Positions 1 to 6,787 of a stretch of 13,165 bases of DNA are shown here, piece after piece. The translations under genes and the position numbers were made by a program. Origin of the DNA: Lachnospiraceae bacterium (GTDB lineage Bacteria; Bacillota; Clostridia; Lachnospirales; Lachnospiraceae). Location: NCBI GenBank assembly GCA_009774245.1, contig VSNM01000113.1:1-13165 (forward strand). Reading direction: 5' to 3'. Under the pieces are notes generated by a model, which was not told the origin of the DNA, did no database searches, and worked only from the letters and a program-made list of their open reading frames with translations. Positions within the stretch are counted from its first letter, which is position 1; the number at the start of each line of letters is the position of its first letter.

Positions 1-2
1 AT

Positions 3-170
3 ACTGATGATAGAAATATAGTCTATTGTCACACACTTTGTCCTTACTGTCGAGGTACGCACTATCTACCGTTTACGAAAGATGTATTAGTTTGGCTGAA
101 AAAGCTGTTGAAAAACGGGGGATATGATACAAACACGGAAAAGGCTCAGAGTTTTCGTGTTTGTATATGA
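3..170 (+). CDS. C-terminal fragment of an unrecognised protein (5' end outside window)
   Basis: An open frame enters from the left edge and runs 55 codons to TGA at 168-170. The visible part has a CHTLCPYC cluster around residues 9-16 (two Cys pairs plus His, zinc-ribbon-like), then a Trp-Leu-Lys-rich helix-like stretch. I do not recognise the family. The last 13 or so codons lie inside a hairpin (127-166), so the natural C-terminus may have been replaced and the fragment may be a relic. No start codon or promoter is visible. Nothing downstream is close enough to form an operon with it, the next clear gene being about 780 bases away. Confidence 0.35.
   Translation, partial: TDDRNIVYCHTLCPYCRGTHYLPFTKDVLVWLKKLLKNGGYDTNTEKAQSFRVCI
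127..166. repeat. Hairpin at the end of the left-edge fragment, terminator-like
   Basis: The arms at 127-137 and 156-166 pair perfectly over 11 bp. An inner AAAA/TTTT extension (139-142 with 152-155) follows a single bulged G, and the loop is 9 nt. No clean T-run follows, so as a terminator it is imperfect. It could also be the end of a small mobile sequence. Confidence 0.45.
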
Positions 171-437
171 GTTTCAGTGAGAGTTTGGAGTTTCACCTGT
201 TTTTATATAAAAAAACGGTAATAACTTAATAAATAAATGATTATTAGAGAAAAGTTTTGTTTCGGCAATTATTTCCCAAGTCTTGTTCACTTCTTTACAG
301 AATTTCTTTTATGCATCAAATCAGCACCTTTTAAAATCCCCCAAAGCTGAAAAAGCGGCATAAATATGCAGGTTTTCTGTAAGAACGTAAAATCCCGATT
401 GGGAAGATTATTAGCTTGGAGACTGGAGCAAACAGAG

Positions 438-583
438 TTATAGTGAACGACAAAAATTTTTGTTTTTGGCGTTCGCTGCGCCGATTTTGCGCTGCGAAAA
501 GCGCAGCATTTACCTATGCAAAATCGTGCGCATCCCCCGGAGGGATCATAGTAAACGACAAATTATTTTGTCGTTTACTATAA
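438..583. repeat. 146-bp MITE-like palindromic element with 17-bp terminal inverted repeats
   Basis: The left end (438-454) and the reverse complement of the right end (567-583) match at 16 of 17 positions (TTATAGTRAACGACAAA). Inside there is a second copy of the end sequence at 548-562, so the right end alone forms a 15-bp perfect hairpin (548-562 with 567-581). An internal hairpin is built from CGATTTTGC (482-490) and GCAAAATCG, enclosing a smaller GCGCTGC/GCAGC-type stem. There is no coding capacity. This is the architecture of a non-autonomous miniature transposable element or a dispersed structured repeat. Confidence 0.6.
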
Positions 584-875
584 TATATGAGAGGTAATAC
601 CTTTTTTACTATATTGGCTATAAGCGCCTTGGTAGTGAGATGCCTGCCTTATGGATATCACATATTAGTGGAAAAGAAACCGCCCAAATGATATAATCAG
701 ATTGGCAATATAATAGATCGCTTTATGGGAAAAGAACTGCTTTGCGTGAAGAATAAAATTATATAATCGCTCATTGATAGCAACACCTTTCAAGCGAAAT
801 TCTGCCTATAATGTGTTTCTATTGAGGAACATATCGCCTTAGTGTTTTGAGCAGGGTATGCTAATCAGGACAAAA

Positions 876-920
876 TCGGGCAAAAAAAGTCGGGAGACAA
901 AAAGATTTCTGTGATATACT
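876..920 (+). promoter_or_regulatory. Putative operator and promoter of the AraC-family gene
   Basis: Two similar direct repeats, TCGGGCAAAAAAAG (876-889) and TCGGGAGACAAAAAG (890-904), sit just upstream of a TATACT -10-like box (915-920). The -35 region is poor (GAGACA at 894-899, 15-bp spacer), as expected of an activator-dependent promoter. AraC-family proteins bind direct repeats, so autoregulation is a reasonable inference. Confidence 0.4.
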
Positions 921-947
921 GTGGCTACAGCGAAAGGGAGGACAACC

Positions 948-1808
948 ATGGAATGGGTAGGTGCGATAAGTGAGGCAGTTAATTATATAGAGGAGCATAT
1001 AACGGAAGACATCACAATGTATGATGTGGCTGGCCATGTTCATGTTTCGCCGTTTTTCTTTCATAAGGGTTTTGGTATTTTATGTGGGTATACTTTGACA
1101 GAATATATCAGGTACCGCAGGCTGGCGCTTGCCGGACAGGAATTGCTTGCAGATGACAGCACTGTTATGGAACTGGCAGCGAAATATGGATATGACTCGC
1201 CTGACAGCTTTACGAAAGCTTTTACCCGGTTTCATGGACATACTCCTTCCAGTGTGCGCAGAGATAATGCGATGATTAAAGACTTTGCGCCGCTGAAACT
1301 GGCAATATCATTGACAGGAGGCTATACTATGGATTATACAATGGTAAAGAAAGAAGCATTTACGGTTTTGGGGGTATCGAGGGAATTTAGTTACACAAAT
1401 GCAAAAAGGGATATCCCATTATTTTGGGAAGAACATTTTGCATCGGGAAACGGGAAATATGTCTGCGGGATGTACGGAATCAATATCGACCCACAGATGG
1501 GAAATGACAGGTTTTCTTATTTGATTGCAGATATCTATAATCCCTCAGCGGGCATTCCAATAGGAATGGAAGTGAAAACAATCCCTGCGTTTATGTGGGC
1601 GGTTTTCCCATGTAAGGGAGCGCTTTCACAGTCCATGCAGACGGTAAACACCAGAATATTTTCAGAATGGCTTCCGTCGCAGCGGGATTATGAGTTTGCG
1701 GCCGGATACTGCATTGAAATGTATGACGATGCAGGTAAATATCCTGACAGAACGGCCGATGTAAATTATTATGCGGAAATATGGATTCCAGTCAGGAAGA
1801 AACAGTAG
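948..1808 (+). CDS. AraC-family transcriptional regulator with GyrI-like effector domain
   Basis: 286 aa from ATG at 948, preceded by the strong site GGGAGG. An upstream in-frame GTG at 921 is less likely because it lacks a ribosome binding site and overlaps the -10 box. Residues 5-105 form the AraC double helix-turn-helix DNA-binding domain; the second helix region carries the family signature around AAKYGYDSPDSFTKAFTRFH, followed by GHTPSSVR. Residues from about 125 to the end are a GyrI-like (AraC effector-binding) domain of the type that binds small hydrophobic or cationic molecules, as in Rob and BmrR-like sensors. Its stop lies 17 bases before the next gene, and a stand-alone GyrI-like protein follows two genes later. 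This suggests a ligand- or drug-responsive cluster; the ligand cannot be read from the sequence. Confidence 0.9.
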   Translation: MEWVGAISEAVNYIEEHITEDITMYDVAGHVHVSPFFFHKGFGILCGYTLTEYIRYRRLALAGQELLADDSTVMELAAKYGYDSPDSFTKAFTRFHGHTPSSVRRDNAMIKDFAPLKLAISLTGGYTMDYTMVKKEAFTVLGVSREFSYTNAKRDIPLFWEEHFASGNGKYVCGMYGINIDPQMGNDRFSYLIADIYNPSAGIPIGMEVKTIPAFMWAVFPCKGALSQSMQTVNTRIFSEWLPSQRDYEFAAGYCIEMYDDAGKYPDRTADVNYYAEIWIPVRKKQ

Positions 1809-1825
1809 GTGAAGGTAAAACAGAA

Positions 1826-2902
1826 ATGGAAACATATGCGCAGCACTCAATCAGGCACTGCATGGACATGATTGCCCCCTTCGAGATGTCTAAAGGGCAT
1901 GAAGAAGATGGGCAATTACAATTTTATCAATTTATGACTGCCCTTTACCACGATATGTATCAGAGGCCAGAGGAATACATGGTGTTTCCGAAACCTTATG
2001 AAGAATACATGGAAAAATTAAAAGAGCAGGGGGCGCAGCGGGAAAAGGAGCACGTCACAAATGCCAGAGAAAGCACACTGAGAAACACATTTCAGCAGGC
2101 GATACAGTTTTACGCTTCCTGCCTTTACCGCATAGGTGTTAACAGTAAGGGGATTGAGAACCAGACAGGCGCTTTGATGATACAGAAAGAAGACTACAAC
2201 GATGTCGGAGAGCAGATGAACCGCATCCATGAATCGCAATATAATCCAAGGCGGTACGAGGTGTTGGAAAAAGGCGGTATTCGGATATCCGAAAGGGGCG
2301 GCATCGTTTATATCGTCCATAGGGAATATCCCCGGATGATGGAGGGCATAGTGTATTTGTGCAAAGCGCCGGATAGCAAGTACCGATGGATGAATTTTCT
2401 CCGCCTGGATTTTAAAAATGCTTATTCTCCGATCCCAACAGTGGACGACATATGCAAAACTCTGTCTGACAGGAGTTCTAAAGCCGTCAAAAGGTTAGAA
2501 AAAAGCCTGTCGGGGATGAAAGCCAGAGCAAAGATAAAGCCGCTCAGAGGAATCGTCTCAGATTTTAAGTGGAAGGTGGAATATGCATACAAAGGGAAAA
2601 ATATCTGCGGCTTCTATGCGGATCGTGAATACTTCATGCTGTGCATTTACTTTAACCACTTTCAGAATATTAATGGATTTGCAAAAGTTTTGTATGAGGA
2701 GGATTACGATCTGCTCCGATGGTTTGAAAAGCAGTTTCCCGAGAGATTATGCGCATGTCCAAATAACAGGAGAGTTTATTTTGGCGGCGAGCCAAGGCGC
2801 ATCTGCGGGCTGTCCAACCGGGCGGAAATCGTCAATCCTGACGATCAGGATATGGACAGGGCTTTCTATGTCTTAAGAAAATACCGGAATATCGGTTTGT
2901 GA
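1826..2902 (+). CDS. Conserved hypothetical protein, 358 aa, with a DUF3788-like C-terminal part
   Basis: I chose ATG at 1826 because AGGTGAAGG lies about 10 bases upstream. An in-frame ATG at 1781 would lie inside the AraC gene and has no ribosome binding site. I do not firmly recognise the protein. It has no signal peptide or membrane segment, so it is probably cytosolic. The first 130 residues are charged and helical with many Met, Glu and Lys. The last 110 residues (WKVEYAYKGKNICGFYADREYF, later GGEPRRICGLSNRAEI) resemble the compact alpha/beta DUF3788 or YdhG type of small-ligand domain often found beside GyrI-like proteins; this is a weak resemblance. It is probably translated together with its AraC neighbour. 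Confidence 0.7.
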   Translation: METYAQHSIRHCMDMIAPFEMSKGHEEDGQLQFYQFMTALYHDMYQRPEEYMVFPKPYEEYMEKLKEQGAQREKEHVTNARESTLRNTFQQAIQFYASCLYRIGVNSKGIENQTGALMIQKEDYNDVGEQMNRIHESQYNPRRYEVLEKGGIRISERGGIVYIVHREYPRMMEGIVYLCKAPDSKYRWMNFLRLDFKNAYSPIPTVDDICKTLSDRSSKAVKRLEKSLSGMKARAKIKPLRGIVSDFKWKVEYAYKGKNICGFYADREYFMLCIYFNHFQNINGFAKVLYEEDYDLLRWFEKQFPERLCACPNNRRVYFGGEPRRICGLSNRAEIVNPDDQDMDRAFYVLRKYRNIGL

Positions 2903-2918
2903 TGACGGAGGGGATATT

Positions 2919-3380
2919 ATGAAGATGAATAAGAGCGTAAAGAAATCTTTTGTAGTGATTGGCAAGGAAGGTTCTACGTTGGACGGAGATGATTTTATCC
3001 AGAAGCTATGGAATGATGCCAATACGCATTTTGAGGAAGTACAGCATTTGGCGAAGAAAGATGAAAATGGAAATATATGCGGAATCTGGGGTGCGATGTC
3101 TGATTTTTCCCGCAGTTTCATGCCATGGGAAGATTTTGATAAAGGGCTTTATCTTGCAGGTGTGGAGTGCAATGATGAGGCCGAAGCGCCCGATGGCTGG
3201 ACAAAATGGAAGATTCCCGGTTACGAATATCTTTATGTGGAATGTGAAGGTGATGATATTTTCTCAAAGGTGTTGGAATATATGAAGGATAGCGGCATTC
3301 CGTTAGCCGGTGCTGTCCACGATTTTACCTGTCCAAAGACTGGAAAGGGTTATATGTATTTTCCGATTAGGAAGTTATAA
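2919..3380 (+). CDS. Stand-alone GyrI-like small-molecule-binding protein
   Basis: 153 aa from ATG at 2919 behind GGAGGGG. The whole protein looks like one GyrI-like (AraC effector-binding) domain without a DNA-binding part. Features include a central GIWGAMSDFSRSF segment, an acidic region with DGWTKWKIPGYEYLYVE, and a C-terminal DFTCPKTGKGYMYFPI strand typical of this fold. Related proteins bind cationic or aromatic small molecules, and some hydrolyse cyclopropanoid toxins. It starts 16 bases after the previous stop and belongs to the same cluster as the AraC/GyrI regulator. A role in sequestering or modifying the same ligand is an inference. Confidence 0.75.
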   Translation: MKMNKSVKKSFVVIGKEGSTLDGDDFIQKLWNDANTHFEEVQHLAKKDENGNICGIWGAMSDFSRSFMPWEDFDKGLYLAGVECNDEAEAPDGWTKWKIPGYEYLYVECEGDDIFSKVLEYMKDSGIPLAGAVHDFTCPKTGKGYMYFPIRKL

Positions 3381-3450
3381 TGCGACCAATATCATTCATG
3401 GCAGGAGATTGTGCAGTTAAGCAATGATGCAGAGACGAGGGAGGCGAATT

Positions 3451-3846
3451 ATGCTAATACCACACTTACATTTTTGTGGCAACTGTGAAAAAGCAATTGC
3501 CGTATACGAGAAGGCATTTTATACAAAAGCCGAAAGCATCGTATACAACCGTGATTATGCCCCGGAGGAATGTCTGGACGATAACAGAATAGCGCACGCC
3601 GTTATGAACATCCACGGACAGCAGATTTTTTTGAATGACAGATTTGGAAACAAAGAGAAATCCCTGAATTGCGCCGTTCATTTGATCGTTATGTTTCCAA
3701 ATGTCGAAGAGCTTCTTGCCTGTTACGAATATTTCAAAGAGGGAAGCACCGTCATAGATTCCTTTGAAGAAATGCCCTATAGCAAATTAGCAGGTAACTT
3801 TATTGATGAATTTGGCGTGCAATGGGGGTTTATGACAGAACAATAA
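3451..3846 (+). CDS. VOC-superfamily protein, PhnB/glyoxalase-like
   Basis: 131 aa from ATG at 3451, preceded by GGGAGG. An in-frame ATG at 3424 has no ribosome binding site. The protein follows the PhnB-like pattern: LHFCGNCEKAIAVYEKAF at the start, the HAVMNIHGQQIFLND strand pair near residues 49-63, and a C-terminal NFIDEFGVQWGFM segment (the usual form being D.FGV.W). Members form dimers with betaalphabetabetabeta modules and can be dioxygenases, glyoxalases or resistance proteins. Substrate specificity cannot be assigned. It is separated from the upstream GyrI-like gene by about 70 bases and may be expressed with it or from its own start. Confidence 0.8.
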   Translation: MLIPHLHFCGNCEKAIAVYEKAFYTKAESIVYNRDYAPEECLDDNRIAHAVMNIHGQQIFLNDRFGNKEKSLNCAVHLIVMFPNVEELLACYEYFKEGSTVIDSFEEMPYSKLAGNFIDEFGVQWGFMTEQ

Positions 3847-3858
3847 GGAGTATGCAAA

Positions 3859-4206
3859 ATGCGAAATCCTGATACATACCAATTTGAACAGAGTTATGAT
3901 ATGGTTACCTGTTTTGGAACATTACATTTTCAGGCTAAGAGTGAGTGGAAATGATTTATAGATAACGCAAAACAAAATACAAATATAGGTGGTATTCATA
4001 TCATTCAAATATTTACAGACACCGTACTGGCATCTGAGGACATTGCGCCATTTGCAATTGGTTTGGCAAAAGATGGGGAACTCAAGCAGTTGTATGCTGA
4101 TTGGGAAATATTGCAGTTTAAATCGTATATCTTTGAAGATGAGCATCCAAATGTGCCAAAGCATCTGCACGCCTCAAACAAAATTGTTGCTAGGAAAGTA
4201 AAATAA
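3859..4206 (+). pseudogene. Class I SAM-dependent methyltransferase remnant (5' truncated, in-frame TGA)
   Basis: One continuous frame of 116 codons reads as the C-terminal two thirds of a TehB-like methyltransferase, interrupted by TGA at 3952-3954. Before the stop is QSYDMVTCFGTLHF (the motif II / post-II strand). After it come GGIHIIQIFTD and YADWEILQFKS, then HPNVPKHLHASNKIVARK, a typical C-terminus of this family. The N-terminal glycine-rich SAM-binding motif is missing, so even readthrough would not give an enzyme. A short ATG frame (3859) with AAGGAG upstream could still yield a 31-aa peptide. It was probably once a member of the upstream cluster. Confidence 0.75.
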
Positions 4207-4668
4207 TAAAATACTTTGGTTGGATATGTTATAGAAAAGTATCATTAGATTCATTATCCGCATGAAGCAATAAGCATTGTTGTATTTAATGAGAATAATG
4301 AGGTTTTATTGACCCGATCTAAAAGATATACGGTAATGCGTTTGGAATGGGAAATTCCGGCGGGGAGTGTTGAAGATGGAGAATCAAAGGAAGAAGCTGC
4401 ACGTCGGGAATGCATGGAAGAAACTAGGTGTACGGTTAAAGATTTACAGTTTTTATGTACTTAAAATCCCGCTAACGGAATGTCTGACAGTATCTGTCAT
4501 GTCTTTGCCGCAAGGGTTGATACAGAAACTGTGGACTTTGATAATAATGAAGTGAAAATAAAAAAGTGGGTTTCAAGAAAGTACATCCTGGAGATGTTAA
4601 AAAATAAAGAAACAAAGGATGGGGTTTCTATCTTAGCATTGCTTTTTGCGTTTGAATTTTATAAATAA
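4207..4668 (+). pseudogene. Nudix hydrolase remnant with two in-frame stops
   Basis: In the same frame as the methyltransferase remnant, a Nudix-like protein can be read: HEAISIVVFNENNEVLLTRS, then the Nudix box GSVEDGESKEEAARRECMEE, then NPANGMSDSICHVFAAR and a C-terminal helix ending at TAA 4666-4668. The frame is cut by TAG at 4246-4248 and TAA at 4462-4464. The Gly of the final box position (EExGU) reads Arg. Intact relatives hydrolyse nucleoside diphosphates linked to another moiety, with Mg held by the box glutamates. No valid start is visible. The start coordinate is approximate. Confidence 0.75.
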
Positions 4669-4670
4669 AT

Positions 4671-4805
4671 ATGTTTATTGGATTTAAAATTTATCCTATA
4701 GAATCAATATTGCCGGGGTATGAAGATATATCTGAACATAAAAGATACATAAACAAAAAAGGCGAGAGGATGACGTATAATAAGTTTCGCAAATTAATTT
4801 CATAA
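4671..4805 (+). CDS. Possible 44-aa peptide or relic, unrecognised
   Basis: ATG at 4671 opens 44 codons ending at TAA 4803-4805. The product is basic (MFIGFKIYPIESILPGYEDI at the start, rich in Lys and Arg at the end). There is no ribosome binding site before the ATG and no family resemblance. It lies between a pseudogene and the left end of an IS256-type remnant, so it may be a fragment left by insertions rather than a gene. Confidence 0.2.
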   Translation: MFIGFKIYPIESILPGYEDISEHKRYINKKGERMTYNKFRKLIS

Positions 4806-5000
4806 AAAATAGACATGGTCTATAGCCGTTTGGTAGAATTAAGTCACCACAACAAAACCTACTAAAGGAGGTATAGAACCATGTCTGATAACATTATACA
4901 ACTAAACGAGGACTTAATAAAGCATGATCTGAAAGACCTTGTCCGATCCAGTGTGGAAGAAACCCTCAATGCCCTGCTCGACAAAGAAGCGGATGAACTC
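4806..5000 (+). mobile_element. 5' end of an IS256-family insertion sequence (truncated)
   Basis: This segment carries the leader and first 40 codons of an IS256-type (mutator) transposase. The left boundary is taken near 4806 because TAGACATGGTCTATAGCC just after it looks like a terminal region; the exact edge is uncertain. The right side ends abruptly at about 5000, where the end of an oppositely oriented IS1634-type element begins. Confidence 0.65.
4881..5000 (+). pseudogene. IS256-family transposase, N-terminal 40 codons only
   Basis: ATG at 4881 behind AAAGGAGG starts MSDNIIQLNEDLIKHDLKDL, the characteristic N-terminus of Lachnospiraceae IS256-type transposases, and continues to KEADEL (residue 40). 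In intact members about 370 more residues follow, including the DDE catalytic domain. Here the frame passes into unrelated sequence after residue 40 and stops at 5160-5162, so no catalytic residue remains. The break coincides with the end of the inserted IS1634-type element. Confidence 0.75.
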
Positions 5001-5030
5001 CCGAGTTTGACACTTGTGAAAGCAAAAAGT

Positions 5031-5064
5031 GGCTACAAACCCAGTAATTATGCTGGCTGTAGCC
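5031..5064 (-). terminator. Hairpin downstream of the IS1634-type transposase fragment
   Basis: GGCTACA (5031-5037) pairs with TGTAGCC (5058-5064), and CCAG (5041-5044) pairs with CTGG (5053-5056). On the minus strand the hairpin is followed by CACTTTTTGC, so it reads as an intrinsic terminator at the end of the insertion sequence. Confidence 0.5.
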
Positions 5065-5089
5065 ATTTTCTCTTTGGAAACGATTTGTG

Positions 5090-5499
5090 CTATTTTTTTA
5101 CTTCTTCTGTTTTGGTACTTTTTATTATGCTGCGCATGGCTGATTTTGAGATAAATTCATAATCCGTATGAAAGCCAAATGCTTTGTGTAAATCATCTGT
5201 CAGGTCTGTTCTCCTGTAAGAAGGGATATAGCCGCTTTCCTTTGGCAAAAGTGTTACCTGCATGGAACGAAGGGTTCCGAGAATCTCGTTACAGGTATAT
5301 TTGTTTCCCATTTTTTCTCAAGCAGGCTGATATAACAGGTAAGGAAATGTGCTTTGATGCGGTCCTCCCGTCTGACATAGACAGGACGTGCTTCAAAATC
5401 TGTTTTCATGATTCGGAAGTTTTCTTCAATTTCCCAACGCTGCCTGTTGATTTTTAAGGCGATAACAGGCAGGGCAGCGGGATAGTCAACACCTGTCAC
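5090..5499 (-). pseudogene. IS1634-type transposase, C-terminal fragment with an internal deletion or frameshift
   Basis: Two overlapping minus-strand frames together give the end of an IS1634-type transposase. The first has NRQRWEIEENFRIMKTDF, which includes the conserved W-E-I-E-E-N-F-R region of the third catalytic acidic residue, then REDRIKAHFLTCYISLLEKK. The second has GNKYTCNEILGTLRSMQVTL and DLHKAFGFHTDYEFISKS to the stop at 5090. The frame changes between LLEKK and GNKYTC. In relatives a VYRLLEKKL-like segment sits here, so a short deletion is likely. The N-terminal DDE part is absent. The about 15 residues before NRQRW do not look like this family and may be foreign sequence. Confidence 0.75.
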
Positions 5500-5550
5500 C
5501 GTCGCCCTGTTTTGGACGTTTATTAGACCGATAAACTGTAAATTTATCTT

Positions 5551-6204
5551 TTATACTCTTACAAATAATTCCTCTGGTTCAACTCCTCTTTTCTTATTTC
5601 TCAATGCTGAAATCTCTGAAGCACAGAACGAAATACATTTACCTATATATTCAAGAATCCTATTCCATTTGTATATATCCAAATCGTCCTTGCTGCAATA
5701 ACTTGAATCAAACCACTGTTCAAAACTATTAACTGCGGTAAGAAGAGTTTCCGTTGATATTTCACTTAATGGGGGTACGGCTTTATCAAACTCTATTCTT
5801 TGCAGCTGAAACTCCCTTATAAGAAGATAGTTTAGTCGTTCATAATCTCGATATCCTCTTTGAATAGCCGTTTCCTTTTCTTCCTTCTGATAACAGCGAA
5901 CATATTTATCCGCCACATCATGTAACCATATTGCATCCTGTATCAAATGACAAAAATATCCCAGGAAGAAATCATCCTCTAAAAGATTCTTCTCATATTT
6001 TTCGGCAAAGTGTTTCCAGTGAATTCCTTTTTTGCTTCCATCTGCTGTTTTACACCCAAAATGGGCAATATCATAAGTTCCATCGAAATGGGAAGATGCA
6101 TCAGGTCCTAGTGTAGCACCAAGTAAAAATCTATTTTTTTCTGTAATCTCTATATCTATTAATAACAAACAAGAAACAGCATAGTGGATAATTGCTGAAG
6201 CCAA
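5551..6204 (-). CDS. Zinc-dependent phospholipase C-like protein
   Basis: 217 aa, starting at TTG (6204-6202) eight bases after AGGGGG; no better-placed ATG exists and the conserved N-terminus begins right there. The pattern resembles the Zn_dep_PLPC/S1-P1-like hydrolase fold. His7 (AIIHYAVS), Asp35 in GATLGPDAS, His48 (DIAHFG), His62 and His65 (HWKHF) and the helix GYFCHLIQDAIWLHD (His86, Asp90) are plausible metal ligands. No signal peptide is visible, so it is probably intracellular, unlike secreted alpha-toxin. The substrate is unknown. It stands alone on its strand, about 310 bases from the next gene start, beside insertion-sequence debris at its 3' end and the repeat cluster at its 5' end. 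Confidence 0.6.
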   Translation of the reverse strand: MASAIIHYAVSCLLLIDIEITEKNRFLLGATLGPDASSHFDGTYDIAHFGCKTADGSKKGIHWKHFAEKYEKNLLEDDFFLGYFCHLIQDAIWLHDVADKYVRCYQKEEKETAIQRGYRDYERLNYLLIREFQLQRIEFDKAVPPLSEISTETLLTAVNSFEQWFDSSYCSKDDLDIYKWNRILEYIGKCISFCASEISALRNKKRGVEPEELFVRV

Positions 6205-6262
6205 ATTCGTTTTCCCCCTATATCATTAATTTTCCAAATTACGATTGTGATTTGATGATTTT

Positions 6263-6420
6263 TAAGGGAAATATTAGCTGTTATATTTTATTATTAAAGT
6301 CATCGCTAACCCTTGAAAATACTAAATTTATAGCAGGTGAGCTTTCCCTTAAAGTTTCCCTTGTGTTATATCTTCCCACAAGGCTTTACAAACCCTGATA
6401 AGGGAAAAAATAAGGGAAAC
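6263..6420. repeat. Cluster of TAAGGGAAA-type repeats, recombination-site-like
   Basis: Five copies of a 10-bp motif YAAGGGAAAN occur. One is on the plus strand at 6263-6272, two on the minus strand at 6342-6351 and 6354-6363, and two on the plus strand at 6399-6408 and 6411-6420. In both pairs the copies are 12 bp apart and the pairs point away from each other. Between them lies an inverted repeat, CCTTGTG (6359-6365) and CACAAGG (6377-6383), separated by 11 bp. Outward arm sites around a core with short inverted arms is the layout of tyrosine-recombinase attachment sites. No integrase gene is in the window. Confidence 0.45.
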
Positions 6421-6517
6421 AAAATCATATAAAACAGTATAACAAAACATAGGGGAATTGGCAAACTGATTGAAATGCTTTCAAAAATCTATGAAAAGAG
6501 GACAGATAAAAATCAAT

Positions 6518-6751
6518 ATGATTTATGCAACATATAATATCCACCATAACAGCATTGACGTATATACTCATGCAGGTTATTTTCTACGGATAGACTGCGG
6601 CAAAGCGGAAGAAGGATTGAAAACCACTCCCTGTTCGGAATGTGCCTTAAATGCTTTGGCAATAGATGAACCGCTTGAATACGTCCGTCTATATCTTGAA
6701 GGAAATATGCAGATATGGATAGATGCGGAAGATTCACTGGAATTGTGGTAA
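6518..6751 (+). CDS. Small DUF6061-like protein
   Basis: 77 aa from ATG at 6518. AGAGGA lies about 14 bases upstream, which is far, so translation could instead begin at ATG 6491 or TTG 6470; the conserved part starts near the chosen ATG. The sequence YNIHHNSIDVYTHAGYFLRIDC, followed by LAIDEPLEYVRLYLEGNMQIWI, matches the pattern of DUF6061, a small family of unknown function found in accessory regions of gut Clostridia. It is the only plus-strand gene in this half of the window. It lies just after the repeat cluster and converges on the toxin gene, with a shared hairpin between them. Confidence 0.55.
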   Translation: MIYATYNIHHNSIDVYTHAGYFLRIDCGKAEEGLKTTPCSECALNALAIDEPLEYVRLYLEGNMQIWIDAEDSLELW

Positions 6752-6758
6752 TTTAGAC

Positions 6759-6787
6759 AAAGAGAGGTTCAGTTTGTGCCTCTCTTT
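6759..6787. terminator. Bidirectional terminator between the DUF6061-like gene and toxN
   Basis: AAAGAGAGG (6759-6767) pairs perfectly with CCTCTCTTT (6779-6787) around an 11-nt loop. The right arm ends in TTT followed by ATCTTT, and the left side gives T-runs on the other strand. It lies at the convergent ends of the two genes and overlaps the last codons of the toxin gene. Confidence 0.65.

Larger units (their letters stand above)
171..947. other. Long stretch without a convincing gene
   Basis: No reading frame with a ribosome binding site or recognisable protein is seen on either strand. The stretch contains the MITE-like palindromic element (438-583) and, at its right end, the putative operator and promoter of the AraC gene. 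Around 615-690 a short open stretch reads YKRLGSEMPALWISH and then meets stops. It may be the residue of a decayed gene, but I cannot name it. The rest is AT-rich sequence without further visible structure. Confidence 0.6.
5001..5499 (-). mobile_element. 3' part of an IS1634-type (IS4-like) insertion sequence
   Basis: On the minus strand this holds the C-terminal part of a DDE transposase, then a terminator-like hairpin (5031-5064) and the element end. The end, CCGAGTTTGACACTTGTG on the plus strand, starts directly at the break in the IS256 transposase. The 5' two thirds of this element are missing beyond about 5499. The insertion point inside another transposase gene shows nested insertion followed by deletion. 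The family assignment rests on the protein. Confidence 0.65.

Noticed and set aside
1662..2320. Minus-strand open frames opposite the AraC gene and the 358-aa gene.
   Set aside because: They lie opposite well-supported plus-strand genes with proper start sites and have low-complexity hydrophobic translations.
4367..4555. A 62-codon plus-strand frame inside the Nudix remnant.
   Set aside because: It is out of frame with the recognisable Nudix box, and its sequence resembles nothing.
6263..6420. Interpretation of the AAGGGAAA repeats as a CRISPR array.
   Set aside because: Units are only 10 bp, in both orientations, with 2-bp or irregular spacing and no unique spacers or cas genes.
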